This document shows positions 1 through 9,333 of a stretch of DNA of 64,000 nt, one piece after another (position 1 is the stretch's first letter; each line of letters opens with the position of its first letter). The DNA is taken from assembly GCF_003075435.1 (NCBI RefSeq), contig NZ_QCZJ01000004.1, positions 226,597 through 290,596 on the forward strand, read 5' to 3'. The notes under the pieces are model-generated. The model was not told where the DNA came from and searched no databases. It worked only from the letters and a program-made list of their open reading frames with translations. The stretch comes from Terrimonas sp. Its GTDB lineage: Bacteria > Bacteroidota > Bacteroidia > Chitinophagales > Chitinophagaceae. Both the position numbers and the translations under genes were made by a program.

Positions 1-2201
1 TGAATAGAACTTTTATATTACGCTATATAATACCACTGCTTTTTTGTTTTGGCTGGTATGCTGCATCATCCCAGGATAACAGCATAAGATATCGCGGCTG
101 CGTTACCGGCGATGTGATGGAAAAATATTTTCAAAAACACCCGCAGGAAAAAATTGCTTTTGAAAAACGGCAACAGGATTTTCAAAAAAAATATGAACTG
201 GTAAGAAAGCAACGGCAGGGTTTGCAGGCGCAGCAAAGAGTGAATGCTACAGTTACTATTCCTGTTATTGTGCATATTTTAATGGAAGATCCCTCACAGG
301 TTACCGACGACCAGGTACAAAGCCAGCTTGATGTACTGAATGCTGATTATGCCGGACTAAATGCAGATTCCGTTAATATACCTGCTGCCTTTAAATCAAG
401 ATTTGGCAAGAGCGAACTGCGGTTTTGCCTTGCACAACGCACGCCGCAAGGGGCACCTGCCACCGGTATTGAAAGGATAACTTCTGTTACCAAATCGCTA
501 CCGGGCGAAAATGACCCGGTGAAATACTCGGCAATGGGAGGCGTTGATGCCTGGGATGTAAATAAGTATCTCAATATATGGGTGTGTGAAATGGATGATG
601 AGAATGATCTTGGCTACACATTTATGCCCGGTCTTGGTATTGCTGCCGGAGAAAGAGGATTTGTAACAGCTTACCATGCATTTGGAACAATAGGCTCTGC
701 AAGAGCTCCCTTTAATAAAGGCAGAACCGCTACACATGAAATAGGGCATTTTTTTAATCTTTCGCATATCTGGGGTGCTAACAGTTGTAATGTTGAATCT
801 TGTAGTGATTCGGATAACGTTGATGATACTCCAAACCAGTATGTATGTTTTTTTGGAACTCCCGAGTATCCTAAAACAGATAACTGCACTGCTGCAGCTC
901 CGGGTGTTATGTTTATGAATTATATGGATTATGTAGATGACGCGGCGATGTGCCTTTTCACTATTGGGCAGACAGACAGGATGGCTTCAGCAATGAATTC
1001 TTTTGCTGAGTTAACGCCGCTTCTGTCTTCCAATGGTTGTGTTCCGCCATTATTATATAGTAATGATGTGGAAGTACAACGTATAGCTTCTCCTGATAAT
1101 ATCATTCTCAATTGCGCAACTTCATTTACACCCCAATTGCATATTAAAAATATTGGAAGCGCAACCTTAACCTCTGTAAATATTAATACGGTTGTAGACG
1201 GGCAGGCTCCATCTGTAAAAACAGTTACGCTTTCATTACCGTCATTACAAACGACTACCATTTCAGGAGATGCGGTTGCAGTCAGCGCAGGTCATCATTC
1301 CATAAAAATATATACTACCCTGCCCAATGGCTCGGCAGATCAGTTTGTGGCTAATGATACCGCTACCAGCATCTTTTCTGTAACAGGAAACGCAGGCACT
1401 CCTTTATCTGAAGGTTTTGAATCAACCGCAATGCCTCCGCAGGATTGGGGTATAGGAAATACCAGCGATATAAAAGAATATAACCCGGTAAGGGTAACCG
1501 GCGTTTCGCATTCAGGTAATGCATCAGTTAAGTTTGATAACTATCATTACCAGTTATTTGGTAAAAACGCTATACTTAACAGCCCGGAACTGGCTATTCC
1601 TATCGCAGCGGATTCCGTAAAAGTAACCTTTTGGCGGGCTGCCGCCAAGGCTTCTTTGGCCAGCAACGATTCTCTTGTTGTTGAATATTCAACAGACTGT
1701 GGTCAAACTTTTGTAGCTGCATATAAAAAAGGCGGTAATGATCTGAAAACAAAAGCAGATAATACCAGCGCAGATTATGTGCCTGCTGCAAGCGAATGGG
1801 TTGCCGACACACTCGACCTGTCTCCCTATATAGCAGGTAAATTTGATAAGGTGATGGTAAGGTTCAGGATTATCAATGGCTATGGCAATAATGTTTACCT
1901 GGATGATATACGCATCTACAGCGTTACGCTTCCCCCTGCGCTTAAGCAAAAAGGATATATACTCACGCCCAATCCCACTACGGGATCATTGGTTTTACAG
2001 CATTACAATGCTTCCACACCGCTAAAAGCCATAGCTGTGTTCAGCAGCATAGGGCAAATGGTATGGAAAGCGGAATATGAAAATGCCGGCACGTCTAATT
2101 ATATTTCTATAAACCTAAGGAACGTTTCGCGGGGCATTTATTTTGTGAAACTGGTATATAGCGATAAAACGATTGTTGAAAAAATACTCAAAATAGATTA
2201 A
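1..2201 (+). CDS. Secreted M43-family (pappalysin-like) metalloprotease with T9SS sorting domain, 5' end cut by one base
   Basis: Zinc endopeptidase predicted to be exported and handed to the type IX secretion system. The frame stays open to the window edge and begins T-G-AAT-AGA, so the missing base is probably the A of an ATG. This gives about 733 residues starting with a signal peptide (N-R-T-F-I-L-R-Y-I-I-P-L-L, then A-S-S-Q). The zinc motif HEIGHFFNLSH starts near residue 246 and the Met-turn NYMDY lies near 309. The last 75 or so residues (from PNPTTG to VEKILKID) form a T9SS type A sorting domain. A shorter GTG start at 114 would drop the signal peptide and is unlikely. It is paralogous to the protease at 50462. 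The substrate is unknown. Confidence 0.9.
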   Translation, partial: NRTFILRYIIPLLFCFGWYAASSQDNSIRYRGCVTGDVMEKYFQKHPQEKIAFEKRQQDFQKKYELVRKQRQGLQAQQRVNATVTIPVIVHILMEDPSQVTDDQVQSQLDVLNADYAGLNADSVNIPAAFKSRFGKSELRFCLAQRTPQGAPATGIERITSVTKSLPGENDPVKYSAMGGVDAWDVNKYLNIWVCEMDDENDLGYTFMPGLGIAAGERGFVTAYHAFGTIGSARAPFNKGRTATHEIGHFFNLSHIWGANSCNVESCSDSDNVDDTPNQYVCFFGTPEYPKTDNCTAAAPGVMFMNYMDYVDDAAMCLFTIGQTDRMASAMNSFAELTPLLSSNGCVPPLLYSNDVEVQRIASPDNIILNCATSFTPQLHIKNIGSATLTSVNINTVVDGQAPSVKTVTLSLPSLQTTTISGDAVAVSAGHHSIKIYTTLPNGSADQFVANDTATSIFSVTGNAGTPLSEGFESTAMPPQDWGIGNTSDIKEYNPVRVTGVSHSGNASVKFDNYHYQLFGKNAILNSPELAIPIAADSVKVTFWRAAAKASLASNDSLVVEYSTDCGQTFVAAYKKGGNDLKTKADNTSADYVPAASEWVADTLDLSPYIAGKFDKVMVRFRIINGYGNNVYLDDIRIYSVTLPPALKQKGYILTPNPTTGSLVLQHYNASTPLKAIAVFSSIGQMVWKAEYENAGTSNYISINLRNVSRGIYFVKLVYSDKTIVEKILKID

Positions 2202-2367
2202 CTCCTTCTGCCGGGTAAATTCCAGGTTTTCGCTGGTTAGTGGATATGTCAGCCAGGTCGGCGCCGTGACTGCATGTCTACGCCTGCTTTCAGCGCAGAA
2301 GTCTGAATTCCTCCCCTCTGCGTTGCCGAAACATTATTCAATAGATTTATATAATTTGATAAAACTC

Positions 2368-2375
2368 TATATTTG
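2368..2375 (+). promoter_or_regulatory. Candidate -7 promoter box of araR
   Basis: TATATTTG matches the Bacteroidota -7 consensus TAnnTTTG, about 35 nt before the araR start. No good TTTG is seen at the -33 position, so support is partial. Confidence 0.35.
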
Positions 2376-2409
2376 GTGAATTATTTTGCCCTTGTAAAAC
2401 CCACATTTA

Positions 2410-3120
2410 ATGAAGCTGAATTATTATTCTCACAAAAACAAAATGCTCGTTGCGGTTGATTGCATCATTTTTGGTTTTGATGGATCGCAGCTGAATGTGC
2501 TTCTTATTAAACGCGGGTTTGAACCTGAAAGAGGTAAATGGAGTTTGATGGGCGGATTTGTGCATAAAGACGAAACCGCAGAAGCTGCTGCAGCCAGGGT
2601 ACTTAAAATACTCACAGGATTAAGTGATGTATACATGGAGCAACTGCATGCCTTCACAGATATAAACCGCGATCCGATTGAAAGAACGATATCACTTGTA
2701 TTTTCAAGTTTGATTGATATTAACCAGTATAAGGAGCAACTGAGTGATGATTATGAAGCACACTGGTTTCCAATAAATGAAATGCCCCAGCTTATTTTCG
2801 ATCACCAGAAAATGGTGGAAATGGCAAAACAGAAGCTCAGGTATAAAGCTGCTTTCCATCCTATAGTATTTGAACTGTTGCCTGAAAAATTCACGTTGCC
2901 GCAACTGCAGATATTGTATGAGGGCATTTATAACCAGCTTATGGATAAAAGAAATTTCAGCCGTAAAATTCTCTCCACGGGCCTGCTCGTTAAGCAAAAA
3001 GATAAAGAGAAAGCCAGCTCCAAACGAGGAGCTTTTTACTTTAAGCTTGATAAACGGAAATACCAGGCAAAACTCAATGCCTTCCTTAATTTTATCCCCA
3101 ACCCGGATAATCTCAATTAA
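2410..3120 (+). CDS. araR: AraR-type Nudix transcriptional regulator of arabinose use
   Basis: Likely the L-arabinose-sensing repressor of the genes that follow. Residues 10-150 form a Nudix fold and residues 160-236 a winged-helix DNA-binding region. The Nudix box is degenerate: Gly49, Glu55 and Arg63 are kept, but the catalytic R-E-U-x-E-E segment reads R-V-L-K-I-L (63-68). The protein should therefore bind a ligand rather than hydrolyse one. This is the known pattern of the NrtR/AraR family, and Bacteroides thetaiotaomicron AraR controls arabinose genes. It lies directly before araB-araD-araA and a sugar symporter on the same strand. Assignment to arabinose rests on this context; the fold call is firm. 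Confidence 0.85.
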   Translation: MKLNYYSHKNKMLVAVDCIIFGFDGSQLNVLLIKRGFEPERGKWSLMGGFVHKDETAEAAAARVLKILTGLSDVYMEQLHAFTDINRDPIERTISLVFSSLIDINQYKEQLSDDYEAHWFPINEMPQLIFDHQKMVEMAKQKLRYKAAFHPIVFELLPEKFTLPQLQILYEGIYNQLMDKRNFSRKILSTGLLVKQKDKEKASSKRGAFYFKLDKRKYQAKLNAFLNFIPNPDNLN

Positions 3121-3145
3121 AATAATGTGAAATTTGAAATAATAA

Positions 3146-3160
3146 GTGTTAATTTGACAC
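3146..3160. promoter_or_regulatory. Candidate AraR operator (15-bp palindrome) before araB
   Basis: GTGTTAATTTGACAC is an inverted repeat: GTGT and ACAC arms, inner AA/TT, central T and one mismatched pair. It sits 16 nt before the araB start and overlaps a TAATTTG resembling a -7 box, as expected for a repressor site. That AraR binds it is inferred from position and symmetry only. Confidence 0.5.
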
Positions 3161-3176
3161 CGATTTTCAAAAAATT

Positions 3177-4814
3177 ATGCCACAAGATTGCTTTGTTATA
3201 GGAGTGGATTACGGTACTGATTCCGTACGCTCCGTTATTGTAAATGCTGCTAATGGTAATGAAATCAGCTCTTCTGTTTTTTATTATCCCCGCTGGAAGG
3301 ATGGCTTGTATTGCGATCCTCTAACCAACCAGTTTCGTCAGCATCCGCTGGATTATGTGGAAGGGCTGGAACATACCATCAAATCCTGCATTAACCAGGC
3401 CGGCGCCACTGTAGCTGAAAATATAAAAGCTATTTCGGTTGATACCACAGGGTCAACACCGGTAGCGGTTGATAAAACAGGTACACCCCTGGCTATGCTT
3501 TCCGCGTTTCAAAATAATCCCAATGCAATGTTTGTATTGTGGAAAGATCATACAGCTACCGGAGAGGCTGCCCAAATTAACGCGCATGCTGAAAAATTTG
3601 CTACCAATTACCTGCAGTTTGTAGGTGGTATATACTCCTCAGAATGGTTTTGGGCAAAACTGCTGCATGTTCTGCGGGCAGATAAAGAAGTAAGAGAAGC
3701 CTGCTACTCCTGGGTAGAACATTGCGACTGGATCCCGTTCCTGCTAACAGGAGGCACAGATGTACACAAGGTGAAAAGAGGCGTTTGCTCAGCAGGCCAT
3801 AAAGCGCTTTGGGCTGCTGCATTTAACGGTTTGCCGCCCAATAATTTCTTTTCATCACTAGATCCGTTATTAGATGGATTTACTTCAAGACTTTTTACCG
3901 ATACGTATACTGCAGACCAGGCAGCCGGAACCATTTCAGCGGAATGGTCGCAACGACTTGGCCTGCCCAAAGGCGTAGTGATAGGTGTTGGCGCTTTTGA
4001 TGCACATATGGGTGCCGTTGGCGGACAGATTGAACCATACCATCTCAGCAGGGTGATGGGCACTTCTACCTGCGATATGCTGGTAGCGCCGGTTGATGAA
4101 GTGAAAGACATTCTTGTAAACGGCATTTGCGGCCAGGTTCCAGGTTCAATTATTCCCGGCATGATGGGGCTCGAAGCCGGGCAAAGCGCATTTGGCGATG
4201 TATTTGCCTGGTTTAAAAATATATTAAGCTGGCCGATACAAAAGTTTATTACAGATGAAACACAAAGAAATGCCGCTACTGAAAAGATCATCGCTGCGTT
4301 GAGTGAAGAAGCCGCTAAGCTTCCATTGAATGAAAAAGATGAACTGGCAATAGACTGGCTGAATGGGAGAAGAACACCCGATGCCAACCAGTTACTGAAA
4401 GGCGCAATAACACAATTAAATCTGGGTACAGATGCGCCACGTATATTTAAAGCATTGAATGAAGCCATTTGTTTTGGCGCAAGAGCAATCATTGAACGAT
4501 TTATTGACCAGGGTATTCCGGTAAAAGGTTTGATAGGACTGGGAGGTGTTGCACGCAAATCACCATTCACTATGCAAACCCTGGCAGATATTGCCAATAT
4601 GCAGATACGCATTCATAAATCTGAACAAACCTGTGCCATTGGCGCCGCTATGTTTGCGGCAACAGCCGCAGGTATATATAGTAAAGTGGAAGATGCTATG
4701 CAGGCAATGGGACAGGGATTTGATAAAGTGTATACACCTGATGCAACAAAAGTGGAGATATATAACAAACGCTACAAGGCGTATAAAAAGCTTGGAAAAT
4801 TTTTGGAGCTATGA
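3177..4814 (+). CDS. araB: Ribulokinase
   Basis: Phosphorylates L-ribulose to L-ribulose 5-phosphate with ATP, the second step of L-arabinose catabolism, in the cytoplasm. At 545 residues it is full length for this FGGY-family kinase. The N-terminal phosphate loop (VDYGTDSVRS, 10-19), the WKDHTA segment (122-127), the GAFDAHMGAVG stretch with the candidate catalytic base Asp275, and the C-terminal GLGGVARKSP nucleotide-binding region are all present. It is the first enzyme gene after araR, downstream of a palindromic candidate operator, and is probably transcribed with araD, araA and the transporter. Confidence 0.95.
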   Translation: MPQDCFVIGVDYGTDSVRSVIVNAANGNEISSSVFYYPRWKDGLYCDPLTNQFRQHPLDYVEGLEHTIKSCINQAGATVAENIKAISVDTTGSTPVAVDKTGTPLAMLSAFQNNPNAMFVLWKDHTATGEAAQINAHAEKFATNYLQFVGGIYSSEWFWAKLLHVLRADKEVREACYSWVEHCDWIPFLLTGGTDVHKVKRGVCSAGHKALWAAAFNGLPPNNFFSSLDPLLDGFTSRLFTDTYTADQAAGTISAEWSQRLGLPKGVVIGVGAFDAHMGAVGGQIEPYHLSRVMGTSTCDMLVAPVDEVKDILVNGICGQVPGSIIPGMMGLEAGQSAFGDVFAWFKNILSWPIQKFITDETQRNAATEKIIAALSEEAAKLPLNEKDELAIDWLNGRRTPDANQLLKGAITQLNLGTDAPRIFKALNEAICFGARAIIERFIDQGIPVKGLIGLGGVARKSPFTMQTLADIANMQIRIHKSEQTCAIGAAMFAATAAGIYSKVEDAMQAMGQGFDKVYTPDATKVEIYNKRYKAYKKLGKFLEL

Positions 4815-4825
4815 ATGGTCACATA

Positions 4826-4882
4826 TCAGCTATCAGCAAAGCATTGGCCGCTGATGGCTGATGGCTGAATGCTGATAGCTGA
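4826..4882. repeat. GCTGATRGCTGA-type simple-word repeat between araB and araD
   Basis: The gap is made almost wholly of variants of the word GCTGATGGCTGA or its complement (CAGCTATCAGC, GCTGATGGCTGAT, GCTGATAGCTGA). The same words recur at about 39222-39272 and 63630-63664. Confidence 0.7.
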
Positions 4883-4900
4883 CCGCTAAAAACCAACATC

Positions 4901-5596
4901 ATGAACTACAATCATATACGCGAAGCAGCTTACAAGGCAAACATGCAATTGCCGGAGCTGGGATTGGTGCTTTTTACTTTTGGTAATGTAAGCGCTGTTG
5001 ACAGAACGCTTGGTGTGTTTGCTATTAAACCAAGTGGTGTTCCTTATAATGAGCTATCACCTGCCAAAATGGTGATTGTGGATTTTGATGGCAATACAGT
5101 GGAGGGCAATCTACGTCCTTCTTCAGATACATTAACACATGCTGTATTGTATAAACATTGGATAAATATCGGGGGTATTGTTCATACCCATTCCACATAC
5201 GCTACGGCATGGGCACAATCGCAAAGAGATATTCCTATTTTCGGCACAACACATGCTGATCATAATACCGTTGATATTCCCTGTGCACCACCCATGGACG
5301 ATGAAATGATAAAAGGCAATTATGAATATGAAACGGGTTTCCAGATCATGAACTGTTTTAAAGAAAAGGAATTGAATTATGAAGAAGTGGAAATGATACT
5401 GGTTGGCAATCATGCGCCTTTTACCTGGGGCAAAACACCGGAAAAGGCAGTATACAACAGCGCGGTACTGGAAAGCATTGCACAGATGGCTTATCTCACC
5501 GGGCAAATCAATCCTAAAGCGCCGAGACTGAAAAATGCGCTCATTAAAAAACATTTTGAACGCAAACATGGCCCGGATAGTTATTACGGTCAATAG
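4901..5596 (+). CDS. araD: L-ribulose-5-phosphate 4-epimerase
   Basis: Converts L-ribulose 5-phosphate to D-xylulose 5-phosphate, which enters the pentose phosphate pathway. It is a class II aldolase-fold enzyme of 231 residues, matching E. coli AraD in length. The known zinc and catalytic positions line up without gaps: Asp76, His95 and His97 (in VHTHSTYAT) and His171 (in VGNHAPF). It sits between araB and araA on the same strand, 35 bp before araA. Separation from the related fuculose aldolase rests on the operon and on conservation of Asp76. Confidence 0.95.
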   Translation: MNYNHIREAAYKANMQLPELGLVLFTFGNVSAVDRTLGVFAIKPSGVPYNELSPAKMVIVDFDGNTVEGNLRPSSDTLTHAVLYKHWINIGGIVHTHSTYATAWAQSQRDIPIFGTTHADHNTVDIPCAPPMDDEMIKGNYEYETGFQIMNCFKEKELNYEEVEMILVGNHAPFTWGKTPEKAVYNSAVLESIAQMAYLTGQINPKAPRLKNALIKKHFERKHGPDSYYGQ

Positions 5597-5631
5597 TATT
5601 TTATATATTTTATCTAAGACTATATCACTAT

Positions 5632-7134
5632 ATGAAAGATTTCAGCACACACGAAGTTTGGTTTATTACAGGAAGTCAGCATTTGTATGGAGAAGAAACC
5701 TTACAGCAGGTAGCCACACATGCGCAAACCATCGCCGCCTATTTAGATAAATCCCCTATAATACCGGTAAATATTGTTTGGAAGCCAACCGTAAAAACAC
5801 CGGAAGAAATATACGCGGTTTGCCAGGAAGCCAATGCTGCTAAAAATTGTATAGGTATCATTGCGTGGATGCATACATTTTCGCCGGCTAAAATGTGGAT
5901 CAATGGTTTAAAGATCCTGCATAAACCTTTATTGCATTTACATACACAATTTAACCGCGATATTCCCTGGAGTGATATTGATATGGACTTTATGAACCTG
6001 AACCAGAGTGCACATGGCGACAGGGAATTTGGCTTTATGGTGAGCCGTATGCGTATCAACCGTAAAGTGGTTGTTGGTTATTGGCAGGATACTGAAGTGC
6101 TGGATGATATAATTGTATGGGTTCGCGCTGCCGCCGGCTGGAACGACTGGCAGGGTGCAAAATTTGTACGCTTTGGTGATAATATGCGATACGTTGCTGT
6201 TACCGATGGCGATAAAGTAGAAGCAGAATATAAATTCGGTTACGCTGTAAATACACATGGCATTGGCGATCTTGTTCGTGTGATCGATGCCGTTAGTGAT
6301 AAGGCTATTGATGACCTGGTAAGCGAATACCAGGATAGTTATACACTGGCAAAATCATTAACCAGGGGAAGTGAGCAGCACCAATCCTTACGTGAAGCAG
6401 CTAAAATTGAATTGGGGTTAAGATCATTTTTGAAAGATGGGAATTTCAAAGGGTTTTCAGATACGTTCGAGGACCTGCATGGCATGGTGCAATTGCCCGG
6501 ACTGGCGGTACAACGTTTAATGGCAGATGGCTATGGCTTTGCCGGTGAAGGCGACTGGAAAACCGCGGCGCTGGTAAGAGCAATGAAAACAATGGCAACA
6601 GGCTTAAAAGGCGGTAACTCATTCATGGAAGATTATACTTATCATTTTGATCCTGCCAACTCCCTGGTATTAGGTTCTCACATGCTTGAAATTTGTCCAT
6701 CCATTGCTAACGGAAAACCAAGCTGTGAAATACATGCATTAGGTATTGGCGGAAAGGCAGATCCTGTAAGGCTGGTGTTTAACTCCGGCGCCGGTGCGGC
6801 TATTAATGCTTCTGTAGTTGATATGGGCAACCGTTTCCGTTTGCTGGTGAATGAAGTGGAAGCAGTAGCGCCCGTGAATGACTTGCCAAAGTTGCCAGTG
6901 GCCAGGGTTTTATGGAAACCGTATCCTGATATGAAAACGGGTTGCGCCGCATGGATATTAGCCGGCGGGGCGCATCATACGTGCTATAGCCAAAACTTAA
7001 CTGCAGCGCACTTGCAGGATTTTGCTGAAATGGCCGGAATTGAATTTGTTCTTATCGGTAAAAACACTAATCTTTATCAATTCAAAAACGAATTGCGCTG
7101 GAGCGATGTATATTACCAACTCAATAAAGCTTAA
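5632..7134 (+). CDS. araA: L-arabinose isomerase
   Basis: Isomerises L-arabinose to L-ribulose, the first step of the pathway. It is a Mn-dependent cytoplasmic enzyme of 500 residues, the usual size. The metal and catalytic residues are Glu306 (GFAGEGDWK), Glu333 (FMEDYTYHF), His350 (VLGSHMLE) and the late His pair in GGAHHT (448-449). It starts 35 bp after araD and is followed 38 bp later by a sugar symporter, so the unit is araR-B-D-A-transporter. No separate promoter is visible in the short gaps. Confidence 0.96.
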   Translation: MKDFSTHEVWFITGSQHLYGEETLQQVATHAQTIAAYLDKSPIIPVNIVWKPTVKTPEEIYAVCQEANAAKNCIGIIAWMHTFSPAKMWINGLKILHKPLLHLHTQFNRDIPWSDIDMDFMNLNQSAHGDREFGFMVSRMRINRKVVVGYWQDTEVLDDIIVWVRAAAGWNDWQGAKFVRFGDNMRYVAVTDGDKVEAEYKFGYAVNTHGIGDLVRVIDAVSDKAIDDLVSEYQDSYTLAKSLTRGSEQHQSLREAAKIELGLRSFLKDGNFKGFSDTFEDLHGMVQLPGLAVQRLMADGYGFAGEGDWKTAALVRAMKTMATGLKGGNSFMEDYTYHFDPANSLVLGSHMLEICPSIANGKPSCEIHALGIGGKADPVRLVFNSGAGAAINASVVDMGNRFRLLVNEVEAVAPVNDLPKLPVARVLWKPYPDMKTGCAAWILAGGAHHTCYSQNLTAAHLQDFAEMAGIEFVLIGKNTNLYQFKNELRWSDVYYQLNKA

Positions 7135-7172
7135 TTCAATATATCAACATTTTTAAAACTGATTGACTTGTT

Positions 7173-8867
7173 ATGAAAAATGGACTGCTGCTTCCTGATT
7201 ACCTCGTGTTCTTTATTTACTTCATAATTGTTGCTTCCTATGGATACTGGATTTACCAGCGAAAGAAAAAGGCACAGGTGGATACTCACGACTTTTTTCT
7301 TGCAGAAGGCTCTCTAACCTGGTGGGCAATCGGCGCTTCCCTTATCGCATCAAATATTTCCGCCGAACAGTTTATAGGTATGAGTGGCGACGGTTTTTTT
7401 GCAGGCGTGGCTATTGCCGCTTATGAATGGATAGCAGCCCTTGCACTTATTATCATTGCTGTTTGGTTTATGCCGGTATATCTTAAAAACAAGATATACA
7501 CAATGCCGCAGTTTTTAAAAACTAGGTATAATGAAAGTGTCTCTCTGATCATGGCGATATTCTGGTTGTTCCTGTATGTGTTTGTTAATCTTACTTCTAT
7601 ATTATATCTCGGCGCCTTAGCCATTAACGGGTTGCTTGGTGGCGGGTACCTCCATTTGATCATGGTATTATTATCCATCTTCGCCATCATTATTACGTTG
7701 GGAGGAATGAAGGTGATAGGATATACGGATGTAATACAGGTATCTGTGTTGATTATTGGTGGTTTGGCTACCACCCTGCTTGCATTAAATATTGTGAGCG
7801 ATAAAGTTGGAACAGGCGCCGGCATATTCGATGGCTTTAATACATTATTGAAAGATGCGCCAGAGCATTTTCATATGATATTTGATAAGCCAACACCTGA
7901 ATCATCCCAGATTGAAATTGATAAATATCTTATTCTTCCCGGTATTGCCATGTATTTTGCAGGTCAGTGGATTGTGAACCTTAATTATTGGGGATGTAAC
8001 CAATACATTACACAGCGTGCATTGGGCGCTGATTTAAAAACCGCACGTACAGGTATTTTATTCGCAGGTATGCTTAAGCTGATGATGCCGATTATTGTAA
8101 TGTTACCTGGGATAGCGGCGTATGTATTGCATAAGAATGGTCATCTTCCCCAGTTGACAGGCGGGAAAGATGGCGCTTATTCAGCCATGTTAAGCTTTTT
8201 GCCAACGGGTTTAAAAGGGCTTTCTGTTGCGGCGCTTACTGCTGCTATAGTAGCTTCGCTGGCAGGTAAAGCAAACAGTATATCTACCATTTTCACGCTC
8301 GATATCTATAAAAAATATATTAAGAAAGAAGCTGACGAAAAGAAACTGGTTTGGATAGGACGGGTAACCATCATAGCATCTATGGTAATTGCTATTTTAT
8401 TTACCTGGAATGATTTACTGGGTATTGGCGGCGAAGGCGGATTTACATTTATCCAGAAATATACCGGTTTTATCAGCCCTGGTGTATTCGCAATGTTCAT
8501 ACTCGGTATGTTCTGGAAAAGAACAACCGGTGCTGCTGCTATTGCCGGTTTAATTACAGGATTGGTAATGGCAATTATTTTCAATAACTATGCACCACAG
8601 TGGTTTGGCAATGAAACATTATTGTATACCGCCTTCCCAACAATGGAAAACGGCGTGCAGGTATGGCGTATCCCATTCCTTATCTGTATGGGTTGGGCAT
8701 TTGTGTTTACCGTAATTGTGATGGTGGTATTCAGTCTTGCAGGTACTAAAATAAATCCAAAAGCATTTGCATTGGATAAGCAAATGTTCAAGCTCCAACC
8801 TTCCATACTTACCATGATCGTAATTATGCTGTTGATCCTGGTTGCGCTGTATGCGAAGTTCTGGTAG
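7173..8867 (+). CDS. Sodium/solute symporter (SSS family), probable arabinose uptake protein
   Basis: An integral inner-membrane carrier of 564 residues with about 14 hydrophobic segments. It has the SSS-family look of SGLT-like sugar symporters: an N-terminal segment followed by FFLAEGSLTWWAIGASLIAS, and NISAEQFIGMSG, where sodium-site residues of the family lie. It is the last gene of the ara operon, 38 bp after araA, so L-arabinose or an arabinoside is the likely cargo. No araE (MFS) or ABC-type arabinose importer is present, so this would be the uptake route. Family confidence is high; substrate is inferred from context. Confidence 0.88.
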   Translation: MKNGLLLPDYLVFFIYFIIVASYGYWIYQRKKKAQVDTHDFFLAEGSLTWWAIGASLIASNISAEQFIGMSGDGFFAGVAIAAYEWIAALALIIIAVWFMPVYLKNKIYTMPQFLKTRYNESVSLIMAIFWLFLYVFVNLTSILYLGALAINGLLGGGYLHLIMVLLSIFAIIITLGGMKVIGYTDVIQVSVLIIGGLATTLLALNIVSDKVGTGAGIFDGFNTLLKDAPEHFHMIFDKPTPESSQIEIDKYLILPGIAMYFAGQWIVNLNYWGCNQYITQRALGADLKTARTGILFAGMLKLMMPIIVMLPGIAAYVLHKNGHLPQLTGGKDGAYSAMLSFLPTGLKGLSVAALTAAIVASLAGKANSISTIFTLDIYKKYIKKEADEKKLVWIGRVTIIASMVIAILFTWNDLLGIGGEGGFTFIQKYTGFISPGVFAMFILGMFWKRTTGAAAIAGLITGLVMAIIFNNYAPQWFGNETLLYTAFPTMENGVQVWRIPFLICMGWAFVFTVIVMVVFSLAGTKINPKAFALDKQMFKLQPSILTMIVIMLLILVALYAKFW

Positions 8868-8961
8868 AGGTACCACAAAACACACAAAGAAGGCACAAAA
8901 GGCACAAAAACACCAGGGATTTAGCTTTTAGAAAACCTAAAACAAATTGCAGCAGTTACAA

Positions 8962-9028
8962 GAGATTGCTTCGCCCGCCGCAATATGCCTTCAACTCAAA
9001 TCTTCATGCGGGCGGGCTCGCAAAGACG
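8962..9028 (+). repeat. Interspersed palindromic repeat, copy 1
   Basis: Starts GAGATTGCTTCGCCCGC and ends GCGGGCTCGCAAAGACG, with complementary CGCCCGC/GCGGGCG arms able to form a hairpin. It resembles the widespread bacterial repeats with a GCGAGC...GAAGCAATCTC layout. Confidence 0.6.
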
Positions 9029-9140
9029 CGGGAGTGTTTGAGTTTTGCAGTCAGCGTTAAAGCAAGGTTTGTAATTGCTCAACATCCCGGACAATACTAT
9101 CAGTACTGAATCAAAGTGTAAAGCTATTCAGTCTTTCAGT

Positions 9141-9200
9141 CGTCCTTGCGAGCCCGCCTCAACCACTTATAAATATCAGGTTGATATGCGGGCGAATCTC
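9141..9200 (-). repeat. Interspersed palindromic repeat, copy 2 (inverted)
   Basis: Read on the minus strand it starts GAGATTCGCCCGC and ends GCGGGCTCGCAAGGACG, matching copy 1 at both ends with a diverged middle. Confidence 0.6.
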
Positions 9201-9333
9201 AGTTCTTTTGTCTGGCTCCTTTTATTACTTAAGTATATATATTTATCTTTTAAGGTTAAAGTATCTTTTTAAAACGAAATCCCTGACAAAAACACTTTGT
9301 GTCCCTTTGTGCAATTCCACAAAACCACAATAA

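Larger units (their letters stand above)
8871..9331. repeat. Nested imperfect inverted-repeat block between convergent genes
   Basis: This 466-bp gene-free gap is built symmetrically. Outer arms at about 8871-8930 and 9270-9331 carry CACAAAG/CTTTGTG words followed by CAGGGATTT or its complement. Inner arms at 8962-9028 and 9141-9200 are inverted copies of one roughly 65-bp repeat with ends GAGATT..TTCGCCCGC and GCGGGCTCGCAA.GACG. I see no gene; the short open frame at 9075-9272 runs through the repeats. Confidence 0.7.

Noticed and set aside
3704..4612. 302-codon minus-strand frame
   Set aside because: Antisense shadow of araB, which has full family support.
9075..9272. 65-residue frame between the symporter and RNA methylase genes
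   Set aside because: Runs through interspersed palindromic repeats; no protein-like pattern.
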